A stretch of 18,595 nucleotides of DNA, from positions 1-18,595 of the forward strand of contig CAVLCC010000038.1 of the NCBI GenBank assembly GCA_963661535.1, given 5' to 3'. The stretch's first letter is position 1. Every line of letters begins with the position of its first letter. The notes below the pieces were generated by a model. It was not told where the DNA came from, made no database searches, and saw only the letters and a program-made list of their open reading frames with translations. The translations under genes and the position numbers were made by a program. This document shows, piece after piece, positions 6,906 through 13,488 of the stretch. Origin of the DNA: CAVLCC01 sp963661535. Lineage in GTDB: Bacteria; Actinomycetota; Coriobacteriia; Coriobacteriales; CADBOM01.

Positions 6906-9014
6906 TTGAAAAAAGAAGAAAAAAAATGCGATGGACTGCAATTCTTCGGTTATATCACAGATAATATTCATGCTGCCCATATTGCACCTAGCAATCTTAA
7001 TAAATCAACAAGAAGAGATTTATTTGTAGATGATGAGGGCGGATATACAACTATAACAGTAGCTATGTCTTTGCTTTTGTCGGTTGTATTGCTTGTAAGT
7101 GCTGCTCAGGTTAAGTGGGTGCAAGGTGAAGCACCTAGTATTCAGTTTGTTGCAGATTCAGCTGCTCTCTCAGCAGAAAATGCAGTTGCAGATTTTTATA
7201 CAATCTCAAGAGTTGCCGATGCAATAATCTTATCCGTCTCATTAGTGGCTCTAACTATGTATGGAACAGGCATTGTGTTGTGCTGCATACCAGGTGGAGC
7301 GGGTGCTGGTGCGGAGATTATGTCGCTTGCTGCAAGAGTAACATCTATAAGAGACAGAATTTCTGATTCAGCAAAACAAGCACTTAATAGTCTTCAAAAA
7401 GCACTTCCATATATATGCATGGTTAATGCAACAACAACAATATCAAAAAACGCAGAAGAGTCGCATGCAAATTATGTGGGAACTGCAATTCCTTTTCCCA
7501 TGCAGGGAGATAGTATTTTTCCAGATCCCGAAGATATAACAGACGAAGCAAAAGAGTTTGAAGAAAACGGAAAAGAGATTTCTGAGAGTGTTGAAGAAGC
7601 TGAAGAGTATCTTCAAGCTATGAAGGACGCTAAAAATAAAGCTTACGAGTCAGATTGTGGAGCCAATCCGAATTATTGCATGTATCAAAGAGCATCTACT
7701 CTAGCCAACATGAATGGAGTTTCAAATCCTTATTATGCCTCTGTAGATAGCTGGTCATTTGAAGTTGCGCTAAAGCGTGCTCGTGCTTATTATGCTGCAA
7801 GACAAACATTTGATAGCTTAGACGGTTCAGATTCGGAAGCTAAAACCAGACTCGAATGTAGAAAGTTGTTTTACCAATACGCTTCAAAGACTCTAGAAGA
7901 GGGATATGTTAGAGGCGAGGGCGAAACATACGAAGCCTACTTTCCTACTCTGCCAAAAAATACAGATCAAATGAAGCAAACTTCTATGTATAGTGATGCT
8001 CATTGGTGGGCATCGTCTGATGGAAAACTTCACGGCACAAGTTCGTGCACAAAGTATTGTTCTGCAGGTGGTGCAGGTCGCGGTTCTTTAAAACAATTAG
8101 ACTCTGGGCAATTTTCTAGTTGTGATGAATGTGGTTTATTGTCTTCGACCTTAGGCAAGATTGCTCTGCCATCTACATCTATAAACAACGGATTCGAATA
8201 TCACTATAAGATTGTGACAGAACAAGCTGAAATTTATGAAGATAATTGCAAAAAAGCTGCTGAAGCCGAGAGAAAGGCCAAGGAACTCGCTGAGGAGTCG
8301 TTTGAAACATATGCCGATGCTATGAAAAAAGCATCAAGTAAGAGATATGATCCAAAACCTCCTGGAAGATATGGCTGCATTGCGGTTGTAACAGATACAT
8401 CTAGTTATGATGCACCCAGCACACTTACTAGTTCACTGATGGGGACTTCTGCCTCTATTGGAACAAGAGTTGCAATATCTGGAGCAGCGCTAGGCGAGGA
8501 TATTCCGCAAGATGGACAAAATCTTATATCGTCAATGTTAGATGGGCTATGCCAGGATGCAAAAGATAGTGGCTCGCAAAATTTGCTAGGAGAGGGAGCC
8601 GACAAATTAATGGACTTATGGGGGTGGGCTTTATCTTCTTATACTAACGGTTCTGAGTCTTTGGTTTCTGGTGTAGAAAGCACACTTAATTCAATTCCTG
8701 TGATAGGGGAGACTGGAGTTGGGACATGGGCAAAAAATGCATTCACAGATGTTATATCATCGCTTGGATTAGAACCCCCTAAGCTGTCTAGTCCTAAGCC
8801 TTTGACTATAAATACAAAATATATTTTGGAGCAAGATAATCAAGACTTAGCCCAAGCCTTGCAAAATGCACGAGACATAGCAAATATTAATCTGTCGCAA
8901 GACTCATTTGATTTTGAAACGCTTGGAAAAGTTATCGAGATCGATATTCCACAAAGTGAAGATATTCCACTTCCAGCATTAGACGAAATTCTTGAATATG
9001 TGGGAGGCGGGTGA
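6906..9014 (+). CDS. Large TadG-like pilus-associated protein with Cys/His cluster
   Basis: 702 residues with a TTG start 7 nt after GGAGGTG. After a 45-residue N-terminus comes DDEGGYTTITVAMSLLLSVV, a processing-like Gly followed by a membrane helix (about 47-67) as in TadG-type proteins but without Glu at +5, and a second hydrophobic segment (about 97-125). The rest is predicted extracytoplasmic. Two Glu/Lys/Ala-rich stretches (about 215-245 and 445-480) look like coiled coil. Between them sits His376, Cys381, Cys385, Cys406 and Cys409 (HGTSSCTKYC and SSCDECG), which resembles a small metal-binding module. The protein probably is a surface or tip component of the pilus, by context. TadG/TadE families are known; function of this long version is inferred. 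Seven nucleotides separate it from the next start. Confidence 0.75.
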   Translation: MKKEEKKCDGLQFFGYITDNIHAAHIAPSNLNKSTRRDLFVDDEGGYTTITVAMSLLLSVVLLVSAAQVKWVQGEAPSIQFVADSAALSAENAVADFYTISRVADAIILSVSLVALTMYGTGIVLCCIPGGAGAGAEIMSLAARVTSIRDRISDSAKQALNSLQKALPYICMVNATTTISKNAEESHANYVGTAIPFPMQGDSIFPDPEDITDEAKEFEENGKEISESVEEAEEYLQAMKDAKNKAYESDCGANPNYCMYQRASTLANMNGVSNPYYASVDSWSFEVALKRARAYYAARQTFDSLDGSDSEAKTRLECRKLFYQYASKTLEEGYVRGEGETYEAYFPTLPKNTDQMKQTSMYSDAHWWASSDGKLHGTSSCTKYCSAGGAGRGSLKQLDSGQFSSCDECGLLSSTLGKIALPSTSINNGFEYHYKIVTEQAEIYEDNCKKAAEAERKAKELAEESFETYADAMKKASSKRYDPKPPGRYGCIAVVTDTSSYDAPSTLTSSLMGTSASIGTRVAISGAALGEDIPQDGQNLISSMLDGLCQDAKDSGSQNLLGEGADKLMDLWGWALSSYTNGSESLVSGVESTLNSIPVIGETGVGTWAKNAFTDVISSLGLEPPKLSSPKPLTINTKYILEQDNQDLAQALQNARDIANINLSQDSFDFETLGKVIEIDIPQSEDIPLPALDEILEYVGGG

Positions 9015-9021
9015 TGCGTCT

Positions 9022-9510
9022 ATGCTTTTGAGTATGTTTGACATAAAAAACAATAGGGGACAAATGGCGGTTGAACTTGTGGTTTTAATTCCAGTTATTT
9101 TGATAGTTGCTGGGTTGCTTGCAAATTTGATTGGATATTTTGGACAGTGTGCTAGATTTGATAAGGTTTGTGCAGAGGCAGTTAGAGTTTATGGTGTATC
9201 TCCTGGATATGGAGAATATGGACAAAGTGCAACTGAATCTAATATAGCAAATGCGATAGAAGAAGCTTTTGCAGAAACAAATCATGCAAACACTTCAGTT
9301 ACTTCAACAGATATAGGACTTATATCTGGAGACAAACGAGATTCTGACAATTTGGTTTTTTCTCTTGAACCCAAGTATAGAAAATATACATGTAGTCTTG
9401 AGTATAGTCCGCCATTTTTTTCTCTAGGTGTGTTTGGAACTTTATTTCCTGCTCTCAAATACGAAAAAAGTTTTGTTGTTGATCCGTATGAGCCAACTGG
9501 ATGGATGTGA
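9022..9510 (+). CDS. Second TadE-like pseudopilin
   Basis: About 162 residues. NNRGQMAVELVVLIPVIL gives the G13/QxxxE processing motif with Glu at +5 followed by a hydrophobic helix (about 18-38), then an external region with three cysteines. The frame is open back to 8992, but ATG 9022 is chosen because it follows the stop of the TadG-like gene and a GGGAGGCGGG stretch; spacing to that site (about 10-14 nt) is long, and the TTG at 9028 or ATG at 9034 are alternatives. It fits a minor pseudopilin of the Tad machine. Its stop overlaps the next start as TGATG. Confidence 0.8.
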   Translation: MLLSMFDIKNNRGQMAVELVVLIPVILIVAGLLANLIGYFGQCARFDKVCAEAVRVYGVSPGYGEYGQSATESNIANAIEEAFAETNHANTSVTSTDIGLISGDKRDSDNLVFSLEPKYRKYTCSLEYSPPFFSLGVFGTLFPALKYEKSFVVDPYEPTGWM

Positions 9511-10064
9511 TGGAGTTGATAAGCAATGAGCTAGATAAGAATGAGTTGGACAGGAATAAGTGTGGACAAAATGCGTATGAGAAGAGTTGTCGCGGGAGTA
9601 GTTGTTGCAAGCAAAATATGCGTATGGCGAGTAGAGTCGGACAAAATATATGTGGGAAGAGTAGACTTGAACAAAATTGCCTAGAGTCAGATTTGTATTA
9701 TAAAAAATTTCTAGGGTCTTACAAGGTTGTATTTGCTACAAGTTTTTTTGAGAGATGCAAAGGATTTTTGGGAGTTAAACATGATGATGCTTATACAAAA
9801 GATAACCGCAGACAAAATTGTGTTTTGTGTCTTATTCCATGCAGATCAATCCATACATTTGGCATGAAATTTGATATTGATGTGTTGTTTGTAGATACAA
9901 AAGGTAAGGTATTGCACTCAGAGCGAAATTTAGGACGAAGGCATTTTCGTAGTTGCAAGAATGCGAGGTTCGTATTTGAAAGACCATCATCTCCAAATGC
10001 TACTTGGCCTTGTGTTGGAGACAGAATTGAAATGGTTGCAAACAAAGGAGATGATAGATTATGA
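9510..10064 (+). CDS. DUF192-family protein
   Basis: About 184 residues from ATG 9510 (an in-frame ATG at 9501 is also possible). Residues from about 65 onward match the DUF192/COG1430 family: KVVFATSFFERCKGFLG near the start and the core motif SIHTFGMKFDIDVLFVD followed by GKVLHSERNLG. The biochemical role of this family is not established. The first 60 residues are unusual: Asn-, Lys- and Cys-rich, and partly repetitive (GQNAYEKS and GQNICGKS), with no secretion signal, so this part may be a degenerate extension or the real start may lie further in. It is coupled to both neighbours (TGATG before, ATGA after), so it belongs to the tad operon. Confidence 0.75.
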   Translation: MELISNELDKNELDRNKCGQNAYEKSCRGSSCCKQNMRMASRVGQNICGKSRLEQNCLESDLYYKKFLGSYKVVFATSFFERCKGFLGVKHDDAYTKDNRRQNCVLCLIPCRSIHTFGMKFDIDVLFVDTKGKVLHSERNLGRRHFRSCKNARFVFERPSSPNATWPCVGDRIEMVANKGDDRL

Positions 10065-10867
10065 AGGCTTGTCCATGCTGCAATAGTTTGACATTTGATG
10101 ATATGGATACTTGCTTTGTATGTATGCATAAATTTGCAATGAGCGAAGCTGAAACAAAAAGCGCAAATGAAGACTTATCAAATGCGGTTGCTCTATCTTC
10201 TTTAGGGGATATAGTCGATGGTACAATTGACAGGCTTGTTGAATTACCCAAGTCAAACACTGATAGCAAAGATACAGAAGGTTCGTTGACTTATGCAAAA
10301 GAAAAAAGCAATATAGACAGCACAGATATATCAAACGAAGAAGATTTAGGTTTTGTTTCGTCAGGGGAGAAACCAGATATACAAGATTTATCTTGCCAAT
10401 ATATGGATAAAGTTGCAGACGAGTTATTGCTCGAAAATAATGAAGATACAGATGTATCTTGTAACAAATCAGAAGAATACATAAACAAGACCTCGTGGAA
10501 TTATACAGATACGCTTTGCGCAGATGTTGTTGTTGAATCAAAGACTAGCTCTAAGGTTAATAAAAGTATGTCTTGGAATTTGGATATTGAGCTAGCAGGG
10601 TTTCCTGAATATAAGTGCAAACTATCAAACAATGGTCAGCGTTTAACTATTGGAAGAGCAACTAATAACGACATTATAGTTCCTGATTTAAAGGTATCAA
10701 GAAAACATGCAGAAATGTTTGTTTCACAAGATAAGCTCTGGATTGTTGATTGTGGATCTAAAAATATGACAATACTTGATGGAATTCCAGTAATGGGCAC
10801 GCGTGAAATATCCAGCAACGCCACCATAAAAATTGGCTCTGCGAAAATTGGAATTATGCCTGAATAA
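10061..10867 (+). CDS. Zinc-ribbon/FHA domain protein
   Basis: 268 residues, start set by AAAGGAG (10044-10050) and an ATGA overlap with the DUF192 gene. The N-terminus carries two knuckle-like pairs, Cys4-x2-Cys7 and Cys18-x2-Cys21, a probable zinc ribbon. A long acidic Ser/Asp/Glu-rich linker (about 30-165) follows. The C-terminal 85 residues are an FHA domain with the conserved Gly198-Arg199 and Ser213-Arg214-x-His216, the residues that bind phosphothreonine. FHA domains read Ser/Thr-kinase signals, so this could couple pilus assembly to phosphorylation; no kinase or phosphatase gene is in the window, so that is inference. Last gene of the operon. Confidence 0.85.
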   Translation: MKACPCCNSLTFDDMDTCFVCMHKFAMSEAETKSANEDLSNAVALSSLGDIVDGTIDRLVELPKSNTDSKDTEGSLTYAKEKSNIDSTDISNEEDLGFVSSGEKPDIQDLSCQYMDKVADELLLENNEDTDVSCNKSEEYINKTSWNYTDTLCADVVVESKTSSKVNKSMSWNLDIELAGFPEYKCKLSNNGQRLTIGRATNNDIIVPDLKVSRKHAEMFVSQDKLWIVDCGSKNMTILDGIPVMGTREISSNATIKIGSAKIGIMPE

Positions 10868-10920
10868 TACAAGCTTAAACAATGTAAGTCTGAATAGCAC
10901 AAGCCTAAATAACGTAAGTC
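10861..10920 (+). repeat. 30-bp tandem duplication at the end of the tad operon
   Basis: Positions 10861-10890 and 10891-10920 are two adjacent 30-bp units differing at five positions, all transitions. The first unit spans the stop codon of the FHA gene. The submotif AAYGTAAR recurs at 10881, 10911, 10935 and 10955, so degenerate further copies may continue downstream. Function unknown. Confidence 0.8.
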
Positions 10921-10987
10921 TTAGAACCTAGAGTAATGTAAAAAGACTCAATAAAATGTAAGCTTTTTAAGGCTTAAAGCAATATAA

Positions 10988-11017
10988 AAAAGCCTCAACA
11001 AAAAAGTTGAGGCTTTT
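10988..11017. terminator. Bidirectional intrinsic terminator
   Basis: A perfect 12-bp stem, AAAAGCCTCAAC (10988-10999) with GTTGAGGCTTTT (11006-11017), closes a six-A loop. Flanking A and T runs make it usable on both strands. It lies between the convergent FHA gene (stop 120 nt upstream) and the methyltransferase gene (34 nt past its stop on the - strand). Confidence 0.88.
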
Positions 11018-11051
11018 AACATACAATCTAAAAACTATGTAGTAATAGAAA

Positions 11052-11861
11052 CTACTCAGTTGGTCCGATGATGCCCTCACGGAATGCGCCGATGTACTCT
11101 AGACCCATCTCGTCGTTGCCGAGAAGAGCATTAGCAGCATACATGATTGCTCTAAAGTCACGGTTTAGAGGATCAACGATAGCGCTGTCCATTCCAGCTT
11201 GCATAGCCAAAACCAAGAATGCCATATTGATCATCTTGCGGTAAGGCATACCAAATGAAATGTTCGATAGACCAGAAGTTAGGTGAATGTCAGGATATTG
11301 CTTCTTTACCTCACGGCATACATCAGCAAAGCAAATTAGTGATTCCTCATTAGCACCTAGAGTCTCTACTAGTGGATCGATGTAGATGCGATCTGGAGCA
11401 ATTTCTTCTTTCTCCATGCGCTCCATGATTTGTCCAAATACCTCTAGACGTCCCTCTGCATCCTCAGGAATACCATTGTTGTCGCAGAGAAGTGCAACTA
11501 CGCCCCAGTTTGTGCCTTTGATAGCAGGAAGAACGACGTCGCATTTGTCGCCCTCCATAGAAACAGAGTTAACTAGACCCTCTTTGTTGCAGAGTTTCAT
11601 TGCCTCAACAATAATCTCAGGGCTTGGGCTGTCAACACAAATTGGAAGATCTGACTCTTCTTGAATTAGGTTGATTAGCCACTCCTGATAACCTAGCTCG
11701 CCCTCGTTACGAGAAGCACAGCAGTCGATGAAGTCAGAACCAGCCTCGGTCTGAGCTTTTGCGAGATAACGAATGTATTGCTCGTCTTTTTCATCAATTG
11801 CTTTGCTGGTTTTAGGAATAGATCCATTGATTTTCTCAGCAATGACGTACATGCCTTCCAT
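11052..11861 (-). CDS. Methyltetrahydrofolate:corrinoid methyltransferase (AcsE/MtgA-like)
   Basis: 269 residues, start chosen at 11861 because AGGAGG lies 4 nt upstream (on the - strand); a longer frame to 11888 has no such site. It is a pterin-binding TIM-barrel protein of the family that moves the methyl group between methyl-THF and a corrinoid protein. Conserved family residues appear at the expected spacing: Asp77 in VDSP, Asn98 in VNSVS, Asp127 and Asn128 in CDNNGIP, Asp162 in YIDPL, and Asn200 in GLSNISFG. The latter, with FGMPYR, resembles corrinoid methyltransferases of demethylase systems as much as AcsE of acetogens, so the partner is uncertain. No corrinoid protein gene is adjacent. 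It has its own candidate promoter after the folD terminator. Confidence 0.85.
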   Translation of the reverse strand: MEGMYVIAEKINGSIPKTSKAIDEKDEQYIRYLAKAQTEAGSDFIDCCASRNEGELGYQEWLINLIQEESDLPICVDSPSPEIIVEAMKLCNKEGLVNSVSMEGDKCDVVLPAIKGTNWGVVALLCDNNGIPEDAEGRLEVFGQIMERMEKEEIAPDRIYIDPLVETLGANEESLICFADVCREVKKQYPDIHLTSGLSNISFGMPYRKMINMAFLVLAMQAGMDSAIVDPLNRDFRAIMYAANALLGNDEMGLEYIGAFREGIIGPTE

Positions 11862-11906
11862 ATTTCCTCCTGTTGTTAGAGTTGCCAAAACTTTCCAGCC
11901 TTAAAG

Positions 11907-11912
11907 ATTATA
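11907..11912 (-). promoter_or_regulatory. Candidate -10 element for the methyltransferase gene
   Basis: A perfect TATAAT on the - strand lies between the folD terminator and the methyltransferase, about 45 nt before its start. No convincing -35 is seen at 16-18 bp; TTGGTA lies 21 bp upstream. Supports separate transcription but is weak evidence. Confidence 0.4.
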
Positions 11913-11937
11913 AGACTAGTTTGCTATTTTGTGTACC

Positions 11938-11974
11938 AAAAATTGCAAACAAAATTAAGAAGTTCGCAATTTTT
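11938..11974 (-). terminator. Terminator overlapping the folD stop codon
   Basis: Arms at 11962-11974 and 11938-11950 form a 13-bp stem (one G-U pair) on the - strand, with an 11-nt loop and a trailing U run. The folD stop codon (11955-11957) sits in the loop, so the 5' arm is coding sequence. It would end the fhs-fchA-folD transcript. Confidence 0.65.
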
Positions 11975-12812
11975 TCGCCGACTTAACCACATGACTCATC
12001 AAAACGCTAGTTGTTACGCTTCCAACACCGCCTGGAACAGGCGTGATTTGAGCCACCAGTGGTTCAACTTCTTCAAACAAAACATCTCCGCAAAGTTTTT
12101 GTTTTTCTTCGTTCCAACCAATTCCCACGTCTATAACTGTTTGTCCTTCGCAAAAATAATCTGCGCCGATCGTTTCCATTTTGCCAACAGCAACTATTAC
12201 AATATCAGCCTTGCGCGTAATTGATTGTACATCAACAGTCTTGGTATGGCATATCGTAACAGTTGCATGCCTGTTAATGAGCATCATTGCAACTGGACGA
12301 CCAACAACCATACTACGACCCAAAACAACAACGTTTTTACCGCGTGGGTCTATGTTGTAATAATCGAGAATATCTATGCAAGCCTCCGCTGTGCAAGGTG
12401 CAAATCCTTCTCCGCTATTAGAGAAAACACCCGCCATAGAACTTGGCGTAATGCCGTCTATATCTTTGTGAGGATCCATGGCTTTAATAATAGCCTTTTC
12501 GCACAAATCAAAAGGAAGCGGACGAAACATCAAAATCCCATGCACGCTGCTATCATCGTTGATTTTTGCAAACTCACTCTCGAGCTGCTCTTGTGAACAA
12601 TTCTTAGGCAAACAAACACGCCTAACTTCAATGCCAATCTTTTGTGCTCGCTTTGTTGCCCCTCGCTCATACGACATATCGTCATCACGCTCACCAACTC
12701 GCAATATCGCAAGCGTAGGAACAATCCCCGCCGCCTTTAGTTGCTCGGTTTGCACTGCAAGTTTATCGTCTAAATCTAACGCTACGCTTTTGCCATCGAG
12801 TACCTTTGCCAT
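11955..12812 (-). CDS. folD: Methylenetetrahydrofolate dehydrogenase FolD (probably monofunctional)
   Basis: 285 residues, the usual FolD length. The enzyme interconverts 5,10-methylene-THF and 5,10-methenyl-THF with NAD(P), and classic FolD also hydrolyses methenyl-THF. The Rossmann motif GRSMVVGRP and the C-terminal PVPGGVGSVTT are typical. Aligning by motif spacing with human MTHFD1, Tyr48 corresponds to Tyr52 and Asp119 to Asp125, but the catalytic Lys56 is Ala52 (a nearby Lys54 lies two residues off) and Gln100 is Phe96 in ILMFRPLP. Loss of both suggests no cyclohydrolase activity, which the adjacent fchA would supply. Start at 12812, 17 nt after fchA; ribosome-binding site weak. Its stop lies within a terminator hairpin. 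Confidence 0.93.
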   Translation of the reverse strand: MAKVLDGKSVALDLDDKLAVQTEQLKAAGIVPTLAILRVGERDDDMSYERGATKRAQKIGIEVRRVCLPKNCSQEQLESEFAKINDDSSVHGILMFRPLPFDLCEKAIIKAMDPHKDIDGITPSSMAGVFSNSGEGFAPCTAEACIDILDYYNIDPRGKNVVVLGRSMVVGRPVAMMLINRHATVTICHTKTVDVQSITRKADIVIVAVGKMETIGADYFCEGQTVIDVGIGWNEEKQKLCGDVLFEEVEPLVAQITPVPGGVGSVTTSVLMSHVVKSAKKLRTS

Positions 12813-12829
12813 AGTAACTTTTTTGCTCG

Positions 12830-13450
12830 CTATCCTTTAATCTTGTTCATAACCGTCTCATAAACCTTATCAGCCATAGGACAATATGTATCTAAAAGCG
12901 AAGAGGCTGCGCGCTCAAGTTTTGCAGCGTATTCGCGGTCTTTCATCAGTTGAGTATTAACAAAAACATTAAGAGCTGCACCTCGCATTGCTGTTTTGCA
13001 AAATACAGCACCAACACCCACGTCAGAAAGCGCAATTGCTGTTCCAATTTGTCCCATGCGTGCGTGCAGCTCAATTGCTCTTCCCAAAGTCCACATCATA
13101 TCTATAGGAACAACACATGCAACTCGCAGCGCCTCTTCTAAAATGGTGTCGCGTGTTGGGTCGTCTTTTGGAATACCATATGCACGTGAGAGCGGCTCAA
13201 AAGCCTCGGCGTCTTCGTCTATTAGCTTGAGCAATTCAACCCTTATGTTTTCGCCCTCTTCAACGAGATATTTTGCCTCATCTTCTATCTCGGCATATTT
13301 GGGCTTTCCAATAGTGAGATTTCCAACCATATTAGATAGAGAAATTCCAATTGCCCCCACTAATGCGGAGGCTCCGCCCCCACCAGGAACTGGACTTTTA
13401 GACGCAAGAATTTTAGTAAACTCGCTAATGTCTGTATCTCTAAAGTTCAT
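12830..13450 (-). CDS. fchA: Methenyltetrahydrofolate cyclohydrolase FchA
   Basis: 206 residues of the formimidoyl-THF cyclodeaminase/cyclohydrolase family, matching the usual size of stand-alone FchA. Near the N-terminus SPVPGGGGASALVGAIG (about 19-35) is the family's Gly-rich signature, and KPKYAEIEDEA follows; the rest is helical, as known for this fold. It should interconvert 10-formyl-THF and 5,10-methenyl-THF, the step between fhs and folD. The order fhs-fchA-folD is also found in acetogen methyl-branch clusters. Because glutamate/histidine degradation genes are absent nearby, cyclohydrolase is more likely than formimino-group cyclodeaminase. Start 13450 has only a weak GGGG ahead; the gap to fhs is 38 nt. 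Confidence 0.88.
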   Translation of the reverse strand: MNFRDTDISEFTKILASKSPVPGGGGASALVGAIGISLSNMVGNLTIGKPKYAEIEDEAKYLVEEGENIRVELLKLIDEDAEAFEPLSRAYGIPKDDPTRDTILEEALRVACVVPIDMMWTLGRAIELHARMGQIGTAIALSDVGVGAVFCKTAMRGAALNVFVNTQLMKDREYAAKLERAASSLLDTYCPMADKVYETVMNKIKG

Positions 13451-13488
13451 AAACTAGCCCCTGTCGTGCTCATTAAAGCCAAAAAGCC

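Noticed and set aside
10059..10541. 160-codon open frame on the - strand opposite the FHA gene
   Set aside because: Leu/Tyr/Cys-rich translation with no domain, antisense to a gene with a clear FHA motif.
12225..12840. Overlapping + strand open frames opposite folD (123 and 120 codons)
   Set aside because: These are antisense shadows of a well-conserved enzyme gene and have no ribosome-binding sites.
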